Source: Helicobacteraceae bacterium (GTDB lineage: Bacteria; Campylobacterota; Campylobacteria; Campylobacterales; Sulfurimonadaceae). From it: 5,084 nucleotides of DNA. Of the stretch, positions 1-4,612 are shown piece after piece. How positions within the stretch are numbered: position 1 is the first letter of the stretch; each line of letters starts with the position of its first letter. The translations under genes and the position numbers were made by a program. The DNA is taken from NCBI GenBank assembly GCA_027056525.1, contig JALUKO010000072.1:1-5084 (forward strand). The letters are read 5' to 3'. The notes beneath the pieces were generated by a model that was not told the origin of the DNA, did not search any database, and saw nothing but the letters and a program-made list of their open reading frames with translations.

Positions 1-720
1 CCTTTGAAATACTATATGAATAATACAGTAAATACTACACACCTTATAAAGCTTTGTAATGATTATAATGTTAAACATTTTATCTTTTCATCTACAGCTG
101 CGGTATATGGTGAACCCAAAGAGTCTCAAGTAACAGAAGAAACACAGACAGAGCCTATAAACCCATACGGAAGAACAAAACTTATGAGTGAAATGGTTTT
201 AAAAGATGCCAGCTATGCAAATGATGCTTTTTCCCATGTTATATTACGCTATTTTAATGTTGCGGGTGCCGATATACATAACCGTATAGGGCAAAGTTTT
301 CCAAATGCTACGCACCTTATAAAAGTGTCAGCTCAAACTGCCATTGGCACTCGTCAAAAGATGATGATATTTGGAGAAGATTACAATACTCCGGATGGAA
401 CATGCATACGAGATTACATCCATGTTGACGATCTTGCATCTGCACACTTAAAAGCGCTAGAATATCTTGAACAGGGAAATGAATCTAATGTGTTTAATGT
501 AGGTTACGGACATGGGTTCAGTGTTAAAGAGGTTATAGCTACTATGAAAAAAGTCAGCGGAGTTGATTTTAGGGTGGATAGTGCACCAAAAAGAGAAGGT
601 GACCCCGCTGTATTGATCTCAAATAATGAAAAAGTAAAACAAGTGCTTTCTTGGAAGCCACAGCATGATGACTTGGATGTCATATGTCAGACAGCATTGG
701 CATGGGAAAAAACAATATAA
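1..720 (+). CDS. galE: UDP-glucose 4-epimerase (GalE-like), 5'-truncated by window edge
   Basis: Extended short-chain dehydrogenase/reductase that interconverts UDP-glucose and UDP-galactose, and possibly the N-acetylated forms, using bound NAD; cytosolic, supplying sugars for surface polysaccharides. The frame is open from base 1, and the codons before the first possible start already match the family (PLKYY, like PLEYY of E. coli GalE), so the real start lies upstream. About 90 N-terminal residues, including the glycine-rich NAD motif, are missing. Numbering from the codon at base 1, the catalytic set is visible: the FSST serine region (29-32), Tyr56 and Lys60 in NPYGRTK. RDYIHVDDL (about 137-145) and REGDPAVL (about 198-205) are typical C-terminal motifs. 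The residue aligned with the E. coli Tyr299 gatekeeper appears to be Leu (bases 613-615), as in Bacillus-type enzymes. It ends 78 bases before pal and is probably the end of a separate upstream unit. Family certain; exact sugar substrate not settled. Confidence 0.93.
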   Translation, partial: PLKYYMNNTVNTTHLIKLCNDYNVKHFIFSSTAAVYGEPKESQVTEETQTEPINPYGRTKLMSEMVLKDASYANDAFSHVILRYFNVAGADIHNRIGQSFPNATHLIKVSAQTAIGTRQKMMIFGEDYNTPDGTCIRDYIHVDDLASAHLKALEYLEQGNESNVFNVGYGHGFSVKEVIATMKKVSGVDFRVDSAPKREGDPAVLISNNEKVKQVLSWKPQHDDLDVICQTALAWEKTI

Positions 721-734
721 GAAGATAAATCTTC
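721..734 (+). terminator. Short dyad just after galE stop, weak terminator candidate
   Basis: A perfect palindrome-like repeat, GAAGAT-AA-ATCTTC, begins at the first base after the galE stop codon. It would fold as a 5-bp stem with a 4-base loop. It is AT-rich and is not followed at once by a T-run; the nearest T-run (753-758) is 18 bases further on and is better explained as part of the pal promoter. Position alone suggests transcript-end processing or weak termination. Confidence 0.25.
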
Positions 735-752
735 GTTTACGCAATTTAGTAA

Positions 753-766
753 TTTTTTGATAAAAT
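753..766 (+). promoter_or_regulatory. Putative housekeeping (sigma-70-type) promoter of pal
   Basis: A T-run (753-758) leads into TGATAAAAT (758-766): an extended -10 with TG at 758-759 and the hexamer TAAAAT at 761-766. No good -35 is seen, which fits the Campylobacterota pattern in which an extended -10 and upstream T-rich tracts replace a conserved -35. Transcription would begin near 773, leaving a leader of about 25 bases with a Shine-Dalgarno AAGG (786-789) nine bases before the pal ATG. The identical 9-mer recurs upstream of slyD. Confidence 0.6.
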
Positions 767-798
767 GCAGAATAATTTTAAGTTTAAGGTAATTACAT

Positions 799-1368
799 AT
801 GAAAAGTATCATTCTTTCTAGTGTTGTAACAGCATTGTTAGTTTTTAGTGGATGTAGCTCAAAAGAGCCAACAGTTGTTGATGAGCCGGCTCAAGAGCCT
901 GTAAAGCAAGAACAAGCTCAAGAGGTTGATGCTGTTGAAACTGAAACAGTTGCTGAAGACAGTTCTTCTGTAGTCGATGAAAATGCAATGACATCTTCTG
1001 ATAGCAATGAAGTAAGCATAGCAAGTTTGGAAGAAGATCTTTCAACAGTATATTTTGATTTTGACAAATTTGTTATCCGTGCAGATATGCAAGAAAGAGT
1101 AACGACAGATGCTAAAGTTGCAAATGGTCCGGCAAAAAGCTTTAAAGTAAAACTTGAAGGTAATTGTGATGAGTGGGGTAGCGATGAGTACAACTTCGCA
1201 CTTGGGCTAAAAAGAGCAAATACTGTGAAAAATGCTTTAGTAGCTGAAGGTGTTGATGCCTCTCGTATTACAATGGTGAGCTATGGTGAGAGCAATCCGG
1301 TTTGTACTGACAAAACTCAAGAGTGTTGGGCGAAAAATCGTCGCGTAGATTTTAAGCTTCTTCCATAA
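799..1368 (+). CDS. pal: Peptidoglycan-associated lipoprotein Pal (OmpA-family C-terminal domain)
   Basis: Outer-membrane lipoprotein of the Tol-Pal system that binds peptidoglycan non-covalently and tethers the outer membrane to it. The 189-residue product has a lipoprotein signal (MK then a hydrophobic run) ending in VFSGC, so the lipidated residue should be Cys19. Residues 22-80 form a Glu/Asp/Val/Ser-rich linker. Residues 82-189 are the OmpA-like domain: VYFDFDKF (84-91), then LEGNCDEWGSDEYN (119-132) and LKRAN (137-141), where Asp124 and Arg139 match the diaminopimelate-contacting Asp and Arg of the family, and finally KNRRVDF (179-185). It carries NCDEWG where E. coli has HADERG, and has Cys123, Cys169 and Cys176. 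The start is supported by AAGG at 786-789 and the signal peptide. The next gene begins 7 bases downstream. tolB, which often precedes pal, is not here; galE is. Confidence 0.96.
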   Translation: MKSIILSSVVTALLVFSGCSSKEPTVVDEPAQEPVKQEQAQEVDAVETETVAEDSSSVVDENAMTSSDSNEVSIASLEEDLSTVYFDFDKFVIRADMQERVTTDAKVANGPAKSFKVKLEGNCDEWGSDEYNFALGLKRANTVKNALVAEGVDASRITMVSYGESNPVCTDKTQECWAKNRRVDFKLLP

Positions 1369-1375
1369 CCATTTT

Positions 1376-2335
1376 ATGAAACGCAGTCTTTTAGTTGTAG
1401 TATCTACAACTCTTCTGCCTTTTACACTATGTAGCAGCGAACCTTCTGCGTTCGGTGCAGGTGACTTAAGCAACCCCCAGCCGTATGGTTTAACTTCTAA
1501 TGAAGAAGTGCTTCTTGAAACAAAGAAAGACCTCCATAAAATTGCCGTTAAAAGTAATAATCAGGCAAACAGAGTTGAATCTTTAAGAGAGCGGATTGAT
1601 GGCTTGCAGAGCGTAGTTGAGAGCCTCAGTAGAAAATCACATGAAACTAGAGTTGACATAAACAAACTCGTAGAAAAAAATACTCAAGAGCTTCAAACAA
1701 GAGATGAGTATGAAAAACGACTCAGTGAAATAACACAACAAAACAGTGAACTTTCTCAAGCAAATGCAGCAAGTATTGAAAAGATCAAGTTAATTATCAC
1801 TGAAATGTCAAGTGTCGTTGATAATATCAATGCAACATATGTGACAAAAGATGAGTATAATGCTTTAGTTAAAGATGTGAATGATTTTAAAGACTTGGTT
1901 GCAAAAGAGTTAAAAAAACTTGCATCTACCGGAAGTGCTTCTGCTGCAAACAAATCTTTTAAAAATATGCCTCTTGGCGATATAGCAACAAAGGCAAAAC
2001 GCTATTATGATAAAAAGCTTTATACTAAGGCGATAGAGTACTACAGTTATCTTATCGAGAAAAAATACAAACCTGCACGTGCTCACTATATGATAGGGGA
2101 GATGAACTACTATAGAAAAAATTATGCCGATGCGATAGCATATTTTAAAAAAAGTGCATCTCTTTACTCTAAAGCGTCTTATATGCCTGTATTGATGCTG
2201 CATACGGCTAGAGCGATGCAAAAAACAGGTGACAAAGCAAATGCACAGGCATTTTATAAGGGAATACTCGCTAAGTATCCCGACACAAAATATGCAAAAG
2301 AGGCGCAAAAATATCTTGACTTAATGAACAAGTAG
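1376..2335 (+). CDS. cpoB: CpoB/YbgF-like periplasmic protein: signal peptide, coiled coil, C-terminal TPRs
   Basis: Partner of Tol-Pal; in E. coli CpoB links Tol function to PBP1B-mediated cell-wall synthesis during constriction. The 319-residue product starts with a Sec-type signal (MKRSLLVVVS onward); Cys19 is preceded by Leu, so this is not a proper lipobox, and cleavage somewhere in residues 20-28 is likelier. Residues about 43-182 are heptad-rich and Glu/Lys/Gln-rich, consistent with long coiled coils, followed by a Ser/Ala linker (183-192). Residues about 200-317 hold roughly three TPR units, with AKRYYDKKLYTKAIEYY (207-223), MIGEMNYYRKNYADAIAYF (239-257) and the AxFYKGILAKYPDTKYAKEA end typical of the family. 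The coiled-coil part is much longer than in E. coli YbgF (about 260 residues in all). No Shine-Dalgarno precedes the ATG, so translation is probably coupled to pal. Family and context strong; the symbol is by analogy. Confidence 0.85.
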   Translation: MKRSLLVVVSTTLLPFTLCSSEPSAFGAGDLSNPQPYGLTSNEEVLLETKKDLHKIAVKSNNQANRVESLRERIDGLQSVVESLSRKSHETRVDINKLVEKNTQELQTRDEYEKRLSEITQQNSELSQANAASIEKIKLIITEMSSVVDNINATYVTKDEYNALVKDVNDFKDLVAKELKKLASTGSASAANKSFKNMPLGDIATKAKRYYDKKLYTKAIEYYSYLIEKKYKPARAHYMIGEMNYYRKNYADAIAYFKKSASLYSKASYMPVLMLHTARAMQKTGDKANAQAFYKGILAKYPDTKYAKEAQKYLDLMNK

Positions 2336-2347
2336 CAAGAAATTTTT
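2309..2347 (+). terminator. AT-rich stem-loop spanning the cpoB-like stop codon, weak terminator or attenuator
   Basis: AAATATCTTG (2309-2318) pairs with CAAGAAATTT (2336-2345) at 9 of 10 positions across a 17-base loop that contains the stop codon, and two further T residues follow. The stem is AT-rich, the loop long and the T-tract short, so termination would be weak; partial read-through into slyD is plausible. Confidence 0.25.
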
Positions 2348-2353
2348 CAGCCA

Positions 2354-2373
2354 TATCATAGATTGTTATGATA
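2354..2373 (+). promoter_or_regulatory. 7-bp inverted repeat overlapping the slyD -10, possible operator
   Basis: TATCATA (2354-2360) and TATGATA (2367-2373) are perfect inverted repeats around a 6-base spacer. The right arm overlaps the extended -10 (2369-2377), so a bound dimeric protein would block polymerase. It could also arise by chance in AT-rich DNA or form a weak hairpin. It does not match the arm order of the E. coli NikR operator. Confidence 0.3.
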
Positions 2374-2377
2374 AAAT
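2369..2377 (+). promoter_or_regulatory. Putative sigma-70-type promoter of the slyD-fabD block
   Basis: The sequence TGATAAAAT (extended TG at 2369-2370, hexamer TAAAAT at 2372-2377) is identical over nine bases to the pal promoter core. Expected start of transcription is near 2384, giving a leader of about 22 bases with AAAGG (2393-2397) eight bases before the slyD ATG. No clear -35 is visible. Core-to-ATG spacing is similar to that at pal (28 against 32 bases). Confidence 0.6.
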
Positions 2378-2405
2378 CCAAAAAAATTAAATAAAGGCTT
2401 AGTAA

Positions 2406-2924
2406 ATGGCAATAGAAACAAACCAAATAGTATCGATCGAGTATGAAGTTCGCGATGGTGATAAAGTAGTAGACAGTAATGTAGGTGGAGCTCCTCTTGT
2501 ATTTATGTTTGGAAAAGGTCAAATTATTCCAGGTTTGGAAAACGGCATAACAAACATGGCTATCGGTGAAAAGGGTGACGTTCTTGTGAAAGCTGAAGAT
2601 GCATATGGTGCTTATAATGCAGATGCAAAACAAGAGGTTCCAAAAGATCAGTTTGCCGGTATAGATCTAGAAGAGGGTATGACTCTTTATGGTCAAGGTG
2701 AAGATGGCGGTACTGTGCAGGTAACTGTTAAAGAGATTGGAGAAGAGAATGTTATTATTGATTTTAACCATCCTTTAGCCGGTAAAGATCTTATGTTTAC
2801 AGTTACAATTAACAATATTAGAGATGCTTCTGCAGAGGAAGCTATGACCGGTATTCCTGCTGAAAATCAAAAAGATGATGATTGTTGCGGTACTGGCGGT
2901 GGCAGCGGTTGTGGATGCCACTAA
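2406..2924 (+). CDS. slyD: FKBP-type peptidyl-prolyl cis-trans isomerase SlyD with Cys-rich metal-binding tail
   Basis: Cytosolic folding catalyst and chaperone; SlyD proteins also bind nickel and other metals and assist [NiFe]-hydrogenase or urease maturation. The 172-residue product shows the split FKBP domain (about 1-70 and 122-140), with VVDSN (21-25), GKGQIIPGLENGI (36-48) and the closing NHPLAGKDLMFTV (121-133). The insert-in-flap chaperone domain lies between (about 71-121). The tail after residue 153 is short: three Asp (157-159), then Cys160, Cys161, a Gly-rich spacer, and Cys169, Cys171 and His172. The tail is Cys-based and His-poor compared with the long His/Cys tails of E. coli or Helicobacter SlyD. 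AAAGG at 2393-2397 supports the start. The last bases overlap the start region of the next gene, so translation is probably coupled. Confidence 0.95.
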   Translation: MAIETNQIVSIEYEVRDGDKVVDSNVGGAPLVFMFGKGQIIPGLENGITNMAIGEKGDVLVKAEDAYGAYNADAKQEVPKDQFAGIDLEEGMTLYGQGEDGGTVQVTVKEIGEENVIIDFNHPLAGKDLMFTVTINNIRDASAEEAMTGIPAENQKDDDCCGTGGGSGCGCH

Positions 2925-3663
2925 CTTTTTAACTGCTTCAGATGCTTCTCGTGAAGCGTTTAAAACAGCAACTCTTTTAAAAACACTCAGCGTCAATTCT
3001 CTTATAACCGGAGAAGTTGGTGTTGGTAAGAAGAGCCTTGCTCGTTATATTCTTCCAGATGCACCTATCTTAGATGCATCTGAATTTGATGAAATCTTAA
3101 CAACTCTTGAAAGTTCAAGAGAGATTATCATTGTCAATTTAGAAAATTCTCCCAATATTACAAGAATCATAGATATCATTAATGCTAAAAATGTCAGGGT
3201 TGTAGCAACTGCTAAAAGTTTGTTTTATAATGAGCATATAGATGAGGTTTTTAGCATAAAGTTTGATATACCACCTCTTGCACAAAGACCTGAAGATGTT
3301 GGAGCTCTTATGCAAGAGTTTGCCAATGAAGCTTCTTTACTCTTTGGAAGCAATGCAAAGTTTAACATTAAAAATTTTAAACCGGATCTATCGGCCAATG
3401 CAAAGTCACTCAAAAGACAAGTGATGATTAACTATCTTTTGCAGGATATAAATGATATAGAGCTCATGGATATTATTGAGAACTACCTGAGTGATAAAAT
3501 AGGTTTCAATAATGATTATAGAAATTTTTTATATTTATATGAAGTGCCGCTTATCAGAAGTGGCTTGAATAAGTTTAAATCTCAACTGCAACTTGCAGAT
3601 AAATTGGGACTAAACCGTAACACATTAAGAAAAAAAATAGCAGACAATAAAAAATATTTATAA
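2911..3663 (+). CDS. Degenerate NtrC-like protein: AAA+ remnant plus Fis-type helix-turn-helix
   Basis: Probable DNA-binding regulator derived from sigma-54 activators; target unknown. With the GTG start at 2911 (250 residues) there is a P-loop GEVGVGKK (34-41), like GESGTGKE of NtrC proteins; a Walker B-like strand EIIIVNLEN (71-79) where the usual Asp is Asn; a sensor I-like strand VRVVATAK (95-102); PPLAQRPEDV (121-130), matching the PPLRERxEDI signature; LSANAKSLK (160-168) in place of PGNVREL; and a C-terminal helix-turn-helix LADKLGLNRNTLRKKI (228-243). Walker A to B is roughly 25 residues shorter than in NtrC and no GAFTGA loop is present, so sigma-54 activation is unlikely. No receiver domain precedes it. 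The start is uncertain: ATG 2875 or 2878 would add a hydrophobic stretch that looks like an off-frame reading of the slyD tail; GTG 2899 is also possible. None has a clear Shine-Dalgarno. fabD follows 9 bases later. Confidence 0.8.
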   Translation: MDATNFLTASDASREAFKTATLLKTLSVNSLITGEVGVGKKSLARYILPDAPILDASEFDEILTTLESSREIIIVNLENSPNITRIIDIINAKNVRVVATAKSLFYNEHIDEVFSIKFDIPPLAQRPEDVGALMQEFANEASLLFGSNAKFNIKNFKPDLSANAKSLKRQVMINYLLQDINDIELMDIIENYLSDKIGFNNDYRNFLYLYEVPLIRSGLNKFKSQLQLADKLGLNRNTLRKKIADNKKYL

Positions 3664-3667
3664 AGGA
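3662..3667 (+). promoter_or_regulatory. Ribosome binding site of fabD overlapping the preceding stop codon
   Basis: AAAGGA shares its first two bases with the TAA stop of the Fis-type gene and sits five bases before the fabD ATG at 3673. It fixes that ATG as the start and implies that fabD is translated from the same message. Confidence 0.75.
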
Positions 3668-3672
3668 ATACA

Positions 3673-4611
3673 ATGTCAAAAAAAATAGCGATGATCTTTG
3701 CAGGTCAAGGTTCACAAGCCGTTGGAATGGGAAAAGATTTTTATGAAAATTCAGAAGTTGCGCGTGAGATGTTCGTAAAAGCAGGTGAAAGAATAGGTGT
3801 GGATTTTAAAGAGCTTATCTTTGAAGAAAATGAGAAGTTATCTCAAACGGCCTATACTCAGCCTGCAATTTTATTGGTGCAAATGGTAGCCTATAAATTA
3901 TTTCAAGATACACTTCCTACAGATGCAGCTCTTTTTTTAGGGCATTCTCTTGGTGAGTTCTCAGCCCTTTGTGCAAGTGGTGCAATTGATTATGTTGATG
4001 CAGTTGAGCTTGTTCATAAGCGTGGGGCATTTATGCAAGAAGCATGTGCATCTATAGATGCGGGTATGATGGCAATCGTAGGTTTGGATGATGAAAGTGT
4101 TGAAAAGGTATGTAGTGATGCTCAAGCAGCGGGTAAGAAGGTGTGGCCTGCTAATTATAACCAAGATGGACAGCTTGTTGTTGCAGGGATGAAGGCAGAT
4201 CTTGCATCTTTAGAGCAAACCTTTAAAGATGCAGGAGCAAAACGAGCACTTCTGCTCAATATGTCCGTAGCAAGTCACTGTGAACTACTCTCACCTGCTC
4301 AAGAACCTTTGGCTCAGATCATGCAAAAGGTGATCACTGATAATTTTTCGGCACCTGTTATCTCAAATGTCACTACAAAGCCATATCAAACAAAAGAGGA
4401 AGCACTAGAGCTTCTTAAAGAGCAACTTGTGAAACCTGTAAAATATAAACAATCCATAAAAGCAATATCAGATGATGTCGATATCGCCATAGAGTTTGGA
4501 AACGGAGTGACTCTTAAAGGTTTAAACAGAAGAATAGCCAAAGATCTTAAAACACTTAATATTTCAGATATGAGCTCACTTGAGAAAGTTGTAGAGGAGT
4601 TGAGTAACTAA
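3673..4611 (+). CDS. fabD: Malonyl-CoA:acyl-carrier-protein transacylase FabD
   Basis: Moves the malonyl group from malonyl-CoA to ACP, supplying the extender unit for type II fatty-acid synthesis in the cytosol; essential in most bacteria. The 312-residue product is full length (E. coli FabD is about 309) and aligns end to end. The oxyanion-hole motif GQGSQ is at 11-15, the nucleophile Ser92 lies in GHSLGE (90-95), Arg117 in HKRGAFMQEA binds the malonyl carboxylate, His202 in SVASHC completes the dyad, and Gln251 in QLVKPV matches the conserved Gln250. EFGNGVTLKGLNRRI (274-288) corresponds to EVGPGKVLTGLTKRI, with Asn replacing Pro. The AAAGGA site at 3662-3667 supports the start. No other fatty-acid gene is adjacent, unlike the fabH-fabD-fabG clusters of many bacteria. 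One base separates its stop from the next ATG. Confidence 0.98.
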   Translation: MSKKIAMIFAGQGSQAVGMGKDFYENSEVAREMFVKAGERIGVDFKELIFEENEKLSQTAYTQPAILLVQMVAYKLFQDTLPTDAALFLGHSLGEFSALCASGAIDYVDAVELVHKRGAFMQEACASIDAGMMAIVGLDDESVEKVCSDAQAAGKKVWPANYNQDGQLVVAGMKADLASLEQTFKDAGAKRALLLNMSVASHCELLSPAQEPLAQIMQKVITDNFSAPVISNVTTKPYQTKEEALELLKEQLVKPVKYKQSIKAISDDVDIAIEFGNGVTLKGLNRRIAKDLKTLNISDMSSLEKVVEELSN

Positions 4612-4612
4612 G

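Noticed and set aside
857..868. GCTC-AAAA-GAGC hairpin near the lipobox codons of pal
   Set aside because: A 4-bp stem inside coding sequence is expected by chance and has no T-tract or other support.
889..924. Direct repeat GCTCAAGAG, 27 bases apart, in the pal linker
   Set aside because: It encodes Ala-Gln-Glu twice in a low-complexity acidic linker. Simple codon repetition explains it.
1910..2308. Open frame of 132 codons on the - strand opposite the cpoB-like gene
   Set aside because: Its product is a Cys/Ile/Phe/His-rich, low-information sequence with no recognisable domain, and it lies wholly inside a well-supported gene. The frame is a by-product of AT-rich coding DNA.
2354..2373. 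NikR-type nickel operator upstream of slyD
   Set aside because: The E. coli NikR site is GTATGA-N16-TCATAC. Here the arms are in the opposite order with a 6-base spacer, so there is no real match; it is kept only as an unassigned dyad.
2271..2633. Open frame of 120 codons on the - strand across the cpoB-slyD gap
   Set aside because: It runs antisense across the promoter region and the start of slyD, has a composition typical of a shadow frame, and shows no ribosome site or known domain.
2875..2913. A hydrophobic N-terminal membrane segment on the Fis-type protein
   Set aside because: It appears only if ATG 2875 is used and results from off-frame reading of the SlyD tail; recognisable protein sequence begins after it.
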